A stretch of DNA of 64,000 bases from CAG-177 sp003514385 (GCA_051920445.1 JBPPLN010000001.1:186001-250000), one strand, 5' to 3'. Shown: positions 53,846 to 61,831, counted from the stretch's first letter. Program-made: numbers and translations. Notes: generated by a model not told the origin, from the letters alone.

Positions 53846-55486
53846 ATGAAAGAGTATATTACATTGACCGTTGACGGAAAAAGCGTAAGAATCGAGAAAG
53901 GTTCGACACTGCTCGAAGCCGCAAGAAAGGCGGGCGCGGATATCCCGACTCTCTGCCATGACGAGCGGGTCAAGCCATACGGAGCATGCGGAATGTGCGT
54001 TGTAGAGTGCAAGGGCAGCCCGAAGCTGATGCGTTCCTGCGCTATCGAAGCCGCCGACGGGATGGAAATTATAACGGAGTCTGACAGAATAAACAGAGCG
54101 AGAAGATTTTCGCTCGAAATGCTGCTTTCGGATCACACCGGAGACTGCAAAGCCCCATGCTCTCTCGCCTGTCCAGCGGGCACCGACTGTCAAGGCTATG
54201 TCGGGCTTATCGCAAACGGCGAAAACGCACAGGCTCTGTCGGTAATAAAAGGCAGGATTCCCCTGCCCGCATCCATAGGCAGAGTATGTCCGCATCCGTG
54301 CGAGAAAAAGTGCAGACGCGGACTCGTTGAAGAGCCTATATCTATAGCCGCACTCAAGGCATATGCGGCAGACCGCGACCTTGAAAGCGGCAATATATTC
54401 ATGCCCGAAGTTGCCGAATCAACGAAAAAAAAGGTCGCGATTATAGGCGGCGGCCCGGGCGGAATATCGGCGGCATATTATCTTGCAATAAAAGGACACG
54501 GCGTCACTGTTTTCGACATGATGCCGAAGATGGGCGGCATGCTCCGCTACGGCATACCGCAATACCGACTGCCGAAAGAAGTGCTTGACAAGGAATTGGC
54601 GCTCGTTGAAAAACTCGGCGTCGAGTTCAGGAATAATATAAAAATCGGCAGAGATATTTCTCTTGATACGCTTAACCAAGAATACGACGCGGTAATTGCC
54701 GCGCCCGGTGCATGGTCGAGCACAAAAATGCGGGTTGACGGCGAGGATGCCGAAGGAGTATTCGGCGGAATAGATTTCCTGCGTTCCGTGATACTTGGCT
54801 CACCCGTTGATATCGGAAAGCGCGTAGCCGTATGCGGCGGAGGCAACACGGCGATGGATGCCTGCCGCACGGCAGTCCGCCTCGGCGCGGAGAAAGTTTA
54901 TATCATCTACCGCCGCACCCGCGATGAGATGCCAGCAGACGCGCTCGAAATCGATGAGGCACAGGAAGAGGGCGTGGATTTCAGATTTCTCACAAATCCC
55001 GATAAAATACTAACACAGAACGGCAAGGTCTGCGGAATAAAGCTTCAGATAATGGAGCTCGGCGAACCCGATGCGAGCGGCAGAAGAAAGCCTGTTCCGA
55101 TAGAGGGAAAATTCGAAACTCTTGAAGTTGACAGCGTAATAATGGCTATCGGGCAGAGGCCCGAGCTCAGCGGATTTGAAGAGCTTGACAGGACCTCTCG
55201 CGGCACGATAAGCGCAGACGAGAGCACATTCAGAACGAATATAAACGGCATTTTTGCAATCGGCGACGCCACAAACAAGGGCGCAGACATAGCCATATCC
55301 GCTATAGGTGAAGCGCAGAAGAGCGTAGTGGTTGTTGACAGTTATCTTCGCGGCAATATTATCGGCTATAAAAAACCGATACTTGTCGAGCGTGAAATAA
55401 CCAAGAGTGACCTTGCGGACAGAGAACATATCGCGCGCGAAAAAGATGCGCGTTCTCCCGGCAAAAGAGCGGAAGCACAGCTTTGA
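53846..55486 (+). CDS. GltD-like FAD oxidoreductase with ferredoxin domain, frameshifted 3' end
   Basis: About 546 residues: an N-terminal NuoG-like [2Fe-2S] domain (LCHDE, YGACGMCVVEC), then GltD-type 4Fe-4S motifs (CKAPCSLACPAGTDC and CPHPCEKKCRRG), an FAD loop IIGGGPGGISAAYY and an NADPH loop CGGGNTAMDAC. The last nine residues (DARSPGKRA and onward) are out of frame. The true continuation, MRVLPAKERKHSFDEV, is in the next frame from 55443. One extra A in the run 55440-55444 explains this. The intact protein would run 53846-56606, about 920 residues. The ATG follows AGGAGGTG. Its role is probably a second flavin site in a NuoEF-based complex. Confidence 0.88.
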   Translation: MKEYITLTVDGKSVRIEKGSTLLEAARKAGADIPTLCHDERVKPYGACGMCVVECKGSPKLMRSCAIEAADGMEIITESDRINRARRFSLEMLLSDHTGDCKAPCSLACPAGTDCQGYVGLIANGENAQALSVIKGRIPLPASIGRVCPHPCEKKCRRGLVEEPISIAALKAYAADRDLESGNIFMPEVAESTKKKVAIIGGGPGGISAAYYLAIKGHGVTVFDMMPKMGGMLRYGIPQYRLPKEVLDKELALVEKLGVEFRNNIKIGRDISLDTLNQEYDAVIAAPGAWSSTKMRVDGEDAEGVFGGIDFLRSVILGSPVDIGKRVAVCGGGNTAMDACRTAVRLGAEKVYIIYRRTRDEMPADALEIDEAQEEGVDFRFLTNPDKILTQNGKVCGIKLQIMELGEPDASGRRKPVPIEGKFETLEVDSVIMAIGQRPELSGFEELDRTSRGTISADESTFRTNINGIFAIGDATNKGADIAISAIGEAQKSVVVVDSYLRGNIIGYKKPILVEREITKSDLADREHIAREKDARSPGKRAEAQL

Positions 55487-56606
55487 CGAGGTCGCACTTG
55501 GACTCACTGACGAGCAGGCGCGGCGCGAGGCTTCGCGGTGCCTTGAATGCGGCTGTCTCGACTATTACAGGTGCAAGCTCATAAACTATGCGAATAAATA
55601 CAATGCTGAATTCGAGCGCTTTGCGGGTCAGAAATCGCCTGCGAAGAAAGACACCGGGCACAAATACATTCTGCGCGACTCGGGCAAATGCATTCTCTGC
55701 GGGCTTTGCGTGCGTGTGTGCTCGCAGGTCATGGGAGTCGGCGCAATCGGTCTTGCCGGCAGAGGCTTCACGACTGTTGTCTCGCCGGAATTCTATAAAT
55801 CGCTCGGAGATTCGCAGTGCATCTCATGCGGACAATGCGTATCTCTCTGCCCGACGGGCGCACTTGTTGAAAAAGTTCCGTTCAAAAAGAATGTTCCGCT
55901 CCGCGAAATTTGCACCGCGACGCACTGCACCGGCTGCGCCGCAAAATGCGCGATAAATGTTTTTTCGAGCGGCAGTTCGATAACACGGTGCGAGCCGGCA
56001 AACGGAAATATTATCTGCACATACGGCAAGTTCGGCTTGAGCAAGCTCGCCAACGCAGACAGGCTGAAAGTCTGCAAATCGGGTGGAGAGTCTGTTTCTC
56101 TTGAACGCGCCGCAGAGGTAATATCAAAGGAAGCAGCTCACTTCTTCCCCTCTGAGATTGCCGTCACGGTGTGTGAAAGCATGACAGACAACGAGCTTGA
56201 AAAAGCCGCAGAACTCAGTAAAAAGCTCGGCTGCGCCCTTGTTGACATGGGTAACATCGACCGAGATATCAGTACAGCGGACTGCGCAAAATTTGAAAAG
56301 ATTTTCGGCACGGATTTTTATGTCGGCGCAAGCCGTGAAAAGGCCGTTTCTCTCGGCGCGGTCAATTCAGCTAATATTGATTTTTCAAAAATCAAGGCTG
56401 TTATCTCATTCGGCGGCAAGATTCCCGAGGGCAACTTTGATTTCGCCGCCGTGCAGTCGGCAAATGAAACATGCGATGTTTCTTTACCGCTTGCGCTGTC
56501 CGTTGAATGCGGAGGTACGCTCGGCAAAACTGAAATTTCACCCGCGCTGAATCCGACATACAGCAATGAAGAGATAATCGACGCTATAACAGCAAAGATA
56601 AAATAA
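55407..56606 (+). CDS. C-terminal half of the GltD/NuoG-like subunit, out of frame with its start
   Basis: This frame holds the end of the GltD module (LGLTDEQARREASRCLECGC), then a NuoG-like double cluster ferredoxin (CILCGLCVRVC and CISCGQCVSLCPTGALVE). After it comes a molybdopterin-oxidoreductase-like region starting CTATHCTGCAAKC and running to the end. That region is much shorter than in formate dehydrogenases and lacks an obvious cofactor cysteine. Possible starts (GTG 55407, ATG 55446) have no ribosome site, which argues that it was the 3' part of the upstream gene. If the extra A is an assembly error, the subunit is intact. Confidence 0.85.
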   Translation: MTLRTENISRAKKMRVLPAKERKHSFDEVALGLTDEQARREASRCLECGCLDYYRCKLINYANKYNAEFERFAGQKSPAKKDTGHKYILRDSGKCILCGLCVRVCSQVMGVGAIGLAGRGFTTVVSPEFYKSLGDSQCISCGQCVSLCPTGALVEKVPFKKNVPLREICTATHCTGCAAKCAINVFSSGSSITRCEPANGNIICTYGKFGLSKLANADRLKVCKSGGESVSLERAAEVISKEAAHFFPSEIAVTVCESMTDNELEKAAELSKKLGCALVDMGNIDRDISTADCAKFEKIFGTDFYVGASREKAVSLGAVNSANIDFSKIKAVISFGGKIPEGNFDFAAVQSANETCDVSLPLALSVECGGTLGKTEISPALNPTYSNEEIIDAITAKIK

Positions 56607-56612
56607 CTACAA

Positions 56613-56645
56613 ACGAGGCCGCTATATTGCAGCGGCTCCGTTTTT
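56613..56645 (+). terminator. Terminator of the Nuo-like operon
   Basis: ACGAGGCCGCT (56613-56623) pairs imperfectly with AGCGGCTCCGT (56631-56641), followed by TTTT. Confidence 0.75.
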
Positions 56646-56691
56646 GCATAAATACATACATAAATTCATAGTATACCACCGAGGTGATATT

Positions 56692-57162
56692 ATGAAATCA
56701 TCGCGGCTAAAGCCCTTGATATTCTTGGCTATTCCGCTCGCGGTCGGCGGTCTTGCGGCACTGTTTTCGGCGGGCAGCATGGACAAATTTTCCGCATTGA
56801 ATCAGCCGCCGCTCTCCCCTCCCGGCTGGCTGTTTCCAATCGTCTGGGGCATATTATATATTCTCATGGGTACGGCATCGTATATTATTTACAGCTCGGA
56901 TGCGCCGGAGATAAGTAAAAAGAAAGCGCTCGGACTTTATCTCGTCCAGCTCGGGCTCAATTTTCTTTGGCCGATACTGTTTTTCACTTTCGGGCTCTGC
57001 ACCGCCGCGGCGGTTCTTATCGTTATTCTCTGGGTTCTCATTCTTTTGACGCTTCTGTATTTTTACAGGATATCCAAAACCGCCGGATATCTGATTATCC
57101 CGTATCTTTTATGGGTGACATTCGCGGCGTATCTCAATATTGCGATATGCATCATAAACTAA
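56692..57162 (+). CDS. tspO: TspO/MBR-family membrane protein
   Basis: This 156-residue five-helix membrane protein is of the translocator-protein family, which binds porphyrins and cholesterol-like ligands. The signature NQPPLSPPGWLFPIVWGILY is at about residues 36-55, followed by the second helix. The ATG at 56692 follows GAGGTGAT. An upstream in-frame ATG lies before that site and adds a non-hydrophobic leader. Its role in anaerobes is unclear; tetrapyrrole sensing or transport is a guess from the family. It is a single gene with a terminator on each side. Confidence 0.93.
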   Translation: MKSSRLKPLIFLAIPLAVGGLAALFSAGSMDKFSALNQPPLSPPGWLFPIVWGILYILMGTASYIIYSSDAPEISKKKALGLYLVQLGLNFLWPILFFTFGLCTAAAVLIVILWVLILLTLLYFYRISKTAGYLIIPYLLWVTFAAYLNIAICIIN

Positions 57163-57167
57163 AAATA

Positions 57168-57212
57168 CACCTCCTGCAGACTTTTGTAAGCCGCGCGGGA
57201 GGTGCTGATTTT
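57168..57212. terminator. Terminator between convergent tspO and GH4 genes
   Basis: CACCTCCTGC (57168-57177) pairs with GCGGGAGGTG (57195-57204), with an A run to the left and TTTTA to the right. Confidence 0.8.
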
Positions 57213-57213
57213 A

Positions 57214-58533
57214 TCAGAAATATTTCGGCAGATAATCGCCGTGAGCCTCGATGAGATCATCGCACAGGTGAACGATTTCATCTATTGACAGCTCGGACGA
57301 GGTGTGCGGATCGAGCATAGCTGCCTGATAGATATAATCTTTCTTCTGCGTCACAGCAGCCTCGATAGTGAGGAGCTGAACATTTATCATCAGATTATTC
57401 ATTGCAGCAAGCTGAAGCGGCAGTGGCTCCTGACGGCAGGGCTGAATTCCGCATTTGTTCACAAGGCACGCGACCTCGACGCAGGCATCGTCCGGAAGAT
57501 TGGGAATGAGTCCCCTATTTATAACATTGCCGCCTATCTTATACGGAACGTCTGTAACGATGGCTTCCATAATATAAGAGGCATATTCCTTTGTGCGCTC
57601 ATGCGAAACTTTGTCATGAATATAATTATCCTTCTCGTTCTTCCAGTTCTTTATCTGCTCAACGCAGCGTCTCGGATATTCATCGAGCGGGATATTATAT
57701 CTCTCGATAAGCTCGGGATACTTTGCCTTGATAAAAAAGTTGTTATATTCGGCGTTGTGCTCGCTCGACTCGGTGCAGTAATAGCCGAAACGTCTTATGT
57801 ATTCGAATCTCACGAGGTCGTTATGGTTCGTAACGCCGCTTTCGAGCACTTCTGCAGCTCTTTTTCTTATCTCGGGATAGAGATCCGTGCCATCCGCATC
57901 CTCTATTTCAAGCAGCCAGCCCATATGGTTTATTCCTGCGATGCGCTCGCGGATAGGCTCGCTGTATTTGATATCAAGCTTATCGAGAAGTCCTCTCGAG
58001 CAGGTCTGCACGGAATGGCAAAGTCCGACCGACTTCACACCGGAATATCTGCCGAGCCAGCCAGCAAGCTGAGCCATAGGATTGGTGTAGTTGAGGAAAT
58101 ATGCGTTCGGACAGACTTCTTTCATATCGTCGGTGAAATCCTTGAGGACGGGAATGGTGCGCAGGGCTCTGAAAATTCCGCCGATGCCGTTTGAATCCGC
58201 GATAGTCTGGCGAAGCCCGTATTTTTTCGGCACTTCGAAATCGATTATCGTGCACGGATCGTATAGACCGACCTGAATGGCGTTTATAACAAAATCAGCC
58301 CCGCGAAGCGCGTCCTTGCGCTCTTCGACGCCGAGATATTTGCTGACCGACGCGCGGTTCTCGTTTATATTCCTATTGAGCGCCGTGACCATTAGATAGG
58401 ACTCTTCGAGTCTCTCGGGGTCGATGTCATACAGCGCGATATCGCACTCGCGCAAAGCGGGAGTAAGCATAATATCGCCAAGGACATTCTTTGCGAACAC
58501 GGTGCTTCCGGCACCCATAAAAGTTACTTTCAT
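57214..58533 (-). CDS. GH4 alpha-galactosidase-type enzyme (MelA-like)
   Basis: The 439-residue NAD- and Mn-dependent glycosidase has GAGSTVFAKN (7-16), LNYTNPMAQ (about 147-155), Cys172 in GLCHSVQ and His203 in INHMGW. The CHSV sequence is the form found in the MelA alpha-galactosidase and alpha-glucuronidase branch of GH4, in contrast with the CNVP form of the enzyme at 42758-44059. It acts on unphosphorylated alpha-galactosides in the cytoplasm. It is a single gene with its own promoter and terminator, and no transporter lies beside it. Confidence 0.92.
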   Translation of the reverse strand: MKVTFMGAGSTVFAKNVLGDIMLTPALRECDIALYDIDPERLEESYLMVTALNRNINENRASVSKYLGVEERKDALRGADFVINAIQVGLYDPCTIIDFEVPKKYGLRQTIADSNGIGGIFRALRTIPVLKDFTDDMKEVCPNAYFLNYTNPMAQLAGWLGRYSGVKSVGLCHSVQTCSRGLLDKLDIKYSEPIRERIAGINHMGWLLEIEDADGTDLYPEIRKRAAEVLESGVTNHNDLVRFEYIRRFGYYCTESSEHNAEYNNFFIKAKYPELIERYNIPLDEYPRRCVEQIKNWKNEKDNYIHDKVSHERTKEYASYIMEAIVTDVPYKIGGNVINRGLIPNLPDDACVEVACLVNKCGIQPCRQEPLPLQLAAMNNLMINVQLLTIEAAVTQKKDYIYQAAMLDPHTSSELSIDEIVHLCDDLIEAHGDYLPKYF

Positions 58534-58569
58534 AAAGGACCTCTTTTCTGTTGTTTTTTATCCGCTTTT

Positions 58570-58598
58570 ATTATAACTGCTGTTTTTCCCGATGTCTA
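58570..58598 (-). promoter_or_regulatory. Promoter of the MelA-like gene
   Basis: TAGACA (58593-58598) and TATAAT (58570-58575) on the minus strand have a 17-base spacer. The bases before the -10, AACAGCAGT, are the same as in the yajC promoter. Confidence 0.65.
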
Positions 58599-58607
58599 CA
58601 TATATTT

Positions 58608-58646
58608 AAACTCCGCCGCAAATTTGCACGATCTGCGGCGGAGTTT
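58608..58646. terminator. Strong symmetric terminator
   Basis: AAACTCCGCCGCA (58608-58620) pairs perfectly with TGCGGCGGAGTTT (58634-58646). It ends the small minus-strand gene to its right. Confidence 0.85.
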
Positions 58647-58674
58647 CTGTTCAGTTGAAAATCACCTTGCGATT

Positions 58675-58965
58675 TTATTTGTCATCGTAAGGACTGCCTT
58701 TTGTTACGCCCGTTGTTCCGAACACAACGAGCACGACCGCCAGAGTCACGGTTATCACCCACGGTCTGATATCGCCGCCGTCAAAGTCATCAAAGAAAAC
58801 AAGACTGTAGCCGTCAAGATTCAATTCTTGTCCCCTCGGCGTGCGTGGCGTATCAAACACAAGACAGCCGAGCAGTTCGATAACGACCATGAATCCGACA
58901 AAAATCTTTTTTATAGAGAATCCGTTTAAAAAGAAATTTTTGAAAAATTCAACGGCATCATACAC
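58675..58965 (-). CDS. Small two-helix membrane protein with GH16-like segment
   Basis: The 96-residue protein has two membrane segments (about 20-38 and 68-85). The linker RTPRGQELNLDGYSLVFFDD resembles the entry of secreted GH16 glucanases (a DGYxLVFxDEFDG-type start), but no catalytic domain follows. It may be a remnant of a GH16 gene joined to a membrane tail, or a true small protein. No clear ribosome site lies before the ATG. The following 58966-59224 holds no gene. Confidence 0.5.
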   Translation of the reverse strand: MYDAVEFFKNFFLNGFSIKKIFVGFMVVIELLGCLVFDTPRTPRGQELNLDGYSLVFFDDFDGGDIRPWVITVTLAVVLVVFGTTGVTKGSPYDDK

Positions 58966-59224
58966 GGCGGCTTTCTAGCGGAAAGCAAGCTTTAACAAAT
59001 CCAAAAACTTGTCAAAATACATAAATACAACCTCATCAATATCATAATTCATCAAATTTATTATATCATCAGAAAAAACTTTTGATAAGACAATACATAA
59101 AAGCGCACCGTGAATTTGTCATAGTTGAGGTGTTTTTTATCGCAGCTGTTGGCAGAAAATTTGAAAATTCGCCAAAAATCTGCCGTAATCGCGTAGAATT
59201 TATGAAAAATAAATAAAAATAGTA
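58966..59224. other. AT-rich intergenic stretch
   Basis: I see no gene or strong hairpin here. The promoter of the next gene begins at 59225. Confidence 0.5.
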
Positions 59225-59253
59225 TTGCCATAGTCAAAATCTCATGTTACAAT
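59225..59253 (+). promoter_or_regulatory. Promoter of the zinc-ribbon/TM2 operon
   Basis: TTGCCA (59225-59230) and TACAAT (59248-59253) have a 17-base spacer. Confidence 0.7.
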
Positions 59254-59307
59254 GGCATTGGCATAGCATACCGATATGTCACAATCTATTTTGGAGAGGT
59301 AATTTTT

Positions 59308-59748
59308 ATGTATTGCAAAAACTGCGGAACTATGCTCAACGACAACCAGGAATTTTGTGCAAACTGCGGCGTTAAGGCCGGCGGCGGCGGAAGATTCTGC
59401 CAGAACTGCGGAGGAGAGCTCATGCCCGGCGCTAACGTTTGCGAGAAGTGCGGCGCTCCCGTAAACAATCCCGAGACGCCTCCCGTAACTCCTCCCCCTG
59501 CAAACGGTCAGCAGAACGGCGCCGTATCCGGCGAATATCTCAACGGCAAAGACAAGACCACAATGGCAATTATCTGCTTCTTGTTGGGCGGTTTGGGTAT
59601 TCACAACTTCATGATGGGCGAAAACAAAAAAGGTATTGTTAAAATTGTGGCAAGCCTTTGCTTCGGCATCGGTTACATTCTTGCTATCATTGATTTTGTT
59701 AAGATTCTTACAGGCAGCTATGTTGTTGACCCCGAGAAGCTGTTCTAA
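59308..59748 (+). CDS. Zinc-ribbon plus TM2-domain membrane protein
   Basis: The 146 residues start with two zinc ribbons (CKNCGTMLNDNQEFCANCG at 3-21 and CQNCGG followed by CEKCGAP). A Pro/Asn-rich linker is followed by a TM2 domain of two helices with FLLGGLGIHNFMMGENKKG at about 95-113. Such proteins are common in gut Clostridia; their function is unknown, and a scaffold or sensor role at the membrane is only a guess. It is coupled to the DUF2752 gene, whose start codon immediately follows its stop. Confidence 0.88.
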   Translation: MYCKNCGTMLNDNQEFCANCGVKAGGGGRFCQNCGGELMPGANVCEKCGAPVNNPETPPVTPPPANGQQNGAVSGEYLNGKDKTTMAIICFLLGGLGIHNFMMGENKKGIVKIVASLCFGIGYILAIIDFVKILTGSYVVDPEKLF

Positions 59749-60096
59749 GTGAAGCTACGGTTCAAAGAACTTTTGCCGAAATTATTTTTCATTGTTTTGC
59801 TCGGTATCGGTTATTTGATTTCATCTGTTACCGGTATCGGATGCATATGGAGGCATTTTTTCGGTATACAATGCCCCGGTTGCGGTTTTACACGGTCGAT
59901 TTTGTGTGCGTTACATCTTGATTTTACAAGTGCGTTTCATTTTCATCCGATGTTTTGGTCGTTTCCGTTTATGGGAATATATTTCCTGATCGGCGACAGA
60001 GTAAAAAGTAGGTTGCTCGACGGCTTTATGCTAGCTATTGTGATCGGCTTTTTCGCAACATGGGCAATAAGAGATATATTCCCGTTGCTTACATAA
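59749..60096 (+). CDS. DUF2752 membrane protein
   Basis: The 115-residue protein has three membrane helices and the DUF2752 signature CPGCGFTRS (about 43-51) on a loop. The start is GTG, placed directly after the TAA of the zinc-ribbon/TM2 gene, so translation is coupled. DUF2752 genes often accompany TM2 genes. The CPGCG motif may bind metal or act as a redox pair; the function is unknown. A terminator follows at 60118-60149. Confidence 0.88.
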   Translation: MKLRFKELLPKLFFIVLLGIGYLISSVTGIGCIWRHFFGIQCPGCGFTRSILCALHLDFTSAFHFHPMFWSFPFMGIYFLIGDRVKSRLLDGFMLAIVIGFFATWAIRDIFPLLT

Positions 60097-60117
60097 TCTG
60101 TTTAACAATTCAGGTTG

Positions 60118-60149
60118 AAATCCCCGTTCTGCGGAATGGGGATTTTTTT
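60118..60149 (+). terminator. Terminator after DUF2752
   Basis: AATCCCCGTTC pairs with GGAATGGGGATT around TGC, followed by a T run. Confidence 0.85.
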
Positions 60150-60221
60150 ATTTCATAACTTGAAAAAATTGCTAGTGTTATTATGTAACATATTATTGAA
60201 TATAATTCTGCGTTAAATATA

Positions 60222-60313
60222 ATCCGCCGTATTCATTTACGGCGGATCAGTTATAATTACTATAAAACACACAATCCCCCGCCGCAGAAACATTCTGTGA
60301 CGGGGGTTGTGTT
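60222..60313. repeat. Two strong hairpins in a gene-free stretch
   Basis: ATCCGCCGTA (60222-60231) pairs with TACGGCGGAT (60238-60247). A larger hairpin at 60268-60313 pairs CACAATCCCCCG with CGGGGGTTGTG and CGCAG with CTGTG. Neither sits directly after a gene, and neither has a good T run. The stretch 60150-60505 has no gene. Confidence 0.55.
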
Positions 60314-60363
60314 ATATGCTAAAACAGTCAGAAAGCCTTATTTTAAGCGGTTTTTGGGCATAG

Positions 60364-60440
60364 AAAAAGTCCACCGTAATTTTGATAGAAATCATGCAAG
60401 GGGGTAGCTACGGTTTAGAGGGAGGTTCAATTCTCGATTT
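60364..60440. repeat. Short dispersed repeat, copy 1
   Basis: AAGTCCACCGTAATTTTGAT begins at 60367, followed by a GGGGGT and GGTTTAGAGGGAGG segment. It is downstream of the Nudix gene. The sequence recurs at 61023 and, as a full palindrome, at 61794. Confidence 0.7.
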
Positions 60441-60505
60441 AAGGGGGACAGTACCATCTTAAAACGGTATTTTCGCCTGAAAATTTGCGGCAAAACGGAA
60501 GTTAT

Positions 60506-60964
60506 CTATTTCAACATTCCAAGCGCAATGCGCCGATTCAATTCCCAAAGAGCGGTCTTGTTGCTGTCGTATTGAAGTCGCGTGTGCGCTTCTGCATAAG
60601 TCAGCCAATTATATTCTGTATGCTCATGAGATAGCTGCAAAAATGCGCTTTCTACCCTCACTGCAAATGCGTACTCCGGAATGACGAAATATTCTTTACC
60701 CCATATTGCTTCTGCATTCTTAAAGCAGTTAGCCGGTATGCTGCAGCAAGTGTCGAGCTTGAAAAAATTACATGTCTTAGAAATCCCGGCTTCTTCAAAG
60801 GCTTCTCTTTTTGCCGACTCAATGATTGAAATATCATCCTCTTCTCCACCGCCTGCTATGAATTGCCAAATTCCCATATCGCTTCTTCGAAACAAGCAGA
60901 ATTGCACGTTACCGTCCTGTATGCAATATGGAATGACCAAGACCTGATACCTTGCTCGCGCCAT
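60506..60964 (-). CDS. Nudix hydrolase
   Basis: Nudix enzymes hydrolyse nucleoside diphosphate derivatives; length and layout are closest to the dATP/dihydroneopterin triphosphate type. The Nudix box is at about 38-61, with REAFEEAGI at 53-61. The glutamate expected eight residues before the Arg is Ile45 here, so the first part of the box is atypical while the metal-binding EExG core is intact. The ATG follows AGAGGTGG. The gene is bounded on both sides by copies of one short repeat and may be a separate insertion. Confidence 0.88.
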   Translation of the reverse strand: MARARYQVLVIPYCIQDGNVQFCLFRRSDMGIWQFIAGGGEEDDISIIESAKREAFEEAGISKTCNFFKLDTCCSIPANCFKNAEAIWGKEYFVIPEYAFAVRVESAFLQLSHEHTEYNWLTYAEAHTRLQYDSNKTALWELNRRIALGMLK

Positions 60965-60990
60965 TATTTGCCACCTCTTTTAATTGCATT

Positions 60991-61090
60991 TTTTCAAACT
61001 AAATATAACATCATATAACATCAAAAAGCCGTAATTTTGATAGAAACCATTTATAGGGTGGTCGTTTTCGGTTAAAGGAAGGCATTGTTT
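60991..61090. repeat. Short dispersed repeat, copy 2
   Basis: TTCAAACTAAATATAACAT at 60994 leads into AAAAAGCCGTAATTTTGATA at 61023. A GG-rich segment like that in copy 1 follows. It lies just upstream of the Nudix gene on the minus strand and includes its probable -10 (TATATT). Confidence 0.7.
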
Positions 61091-61131
61091 TGATAACCGT
61101 CCAACCTTTTTCAAAAAATGACTTTATTGAA

Positions 61132-61722
61132 TCAAAAATCACTGTCGTGATTTATTATGGCAGAAAATCTCGACTCGAGAAAAAAACGATAATCCGGATG
61201 CGCGCTATTGTTCCGGTATTCATCAATTATGGTTTTTTTCAACCATTCTCTTCTTTTTATATTGCTGATAAATTCGTTATATCGTAATATGGTAATCAAG
61301 CCATTCGCTTCAGCGTTTATCATTTCATTATATGCATCAGGAATAAATTCACAATTATCTACTGTTGTTTTTTGAGCTGTTATAAAGGTATTGGGAATTT
61401 TAATATCCAATTTTTGATATGGGTCGATTTTGCTGCACGAATAAATATATCCTTCTATCCCCTTGTATGTATCTTCCAAAGCATTCGGATAGTATTCCTC
61501 AAATCTTAATCTTCCGTCTTTTTCAAATCCGTATGAACCCCATTTATACCACAAGCCATCGAATGTAAAACGGCCTTCTTTGCATACCTTTTCCACAGCA
61601 TTACTCAAATACACGAGCACATTTTCTCTTTTATCCGAAAAATAAATAAGCGGGATATTGTGATTTGAAATCCTCGGTTCTAAAGTCTTGATTTTTCCTA
61701 TTTGTGATGCGTGAAAATACAT
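61132..61722 (-). CDS. Unknown protein with ADP-ribosyltransferase-like outline
   Basis: I do not recognise this 196-residue protein with certainty. It begins MYFHASQIGKIKTLEPRISN, then PLIYFSDKRENVLVYLSNAV. The order of an early FHAS, an IYFS strand and a later Glu is the pattern of small ADP-ribosyltransferase-like folds such as rifampin ADP-ribosyltransferase. The rest is Tyr- and Lys-rich and soluble. The chosen ATG has AGGTGA five bases upstream. The repeat-bounded position, low GC and lack of partners suggest recent acquisition. Confidence 0.6.
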   Translation of the reverse strand: MYFHASQIGKIKTLEPRISNHNIPLIYFSDKRENVLVYLSNAVEKVCKEGRFTFDGLWYKWGSYGFEKDGRLRFEEYYPNALEDTYKGIEGYIYSCSKIDPYQKLDIKIPNTFITAQKTTVDNCEFIPDAYNEMINAEANGLITILRYNEFISNIKRREWLKKTIIDEYRNNSAHPDYRFFLESRFSAIINHDSDF

Positions 61723-61761
61723 ATTATCACCTTTTGAATTTTTTGATCGAAAACCCCTATT

Positions 61762-61830
61762 CTTCAAACTCAATATAACATATGGAACATAAAAAGTCCA
61801 CCGTAATTCTATCAAAATTACGGTGGACTT
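61762..61830 (-). terminator. Dispersed repeat copy 3, forming the tRNA-Ser terminator
   Basis: AAGTCCACCGTAATT (61794-61808) pairs perfectly with AATTACGGTGGACTT (61816-61830), and on the minus strand TTTTT follows, ending tRNA-Ser transcripts. The adjoining TTCAAACTCAATATAACAT (61763-61781) matches copy 2 and supplies the -10 region of the gene to the left. Confidence 0.8.
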
Positions 61831-61831
61831 T

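Noticed and set aside
52847..54295. A 482-codon open frame antisense to the NuoF-like and GltD-like genes.
   Set aside because: It has a Tyr/Ala/Arg-rich composition without motifs and lies opposite well-supported redox genes.
55436..55450. Programmed ribosomal frameshifting at the A run in the GltD-like gene.
   Set aside because: The run is short, the needed shift is +1, and no stimulatory stem or slow codon is obvious, so an indel is simpler; it remains listed as a check.
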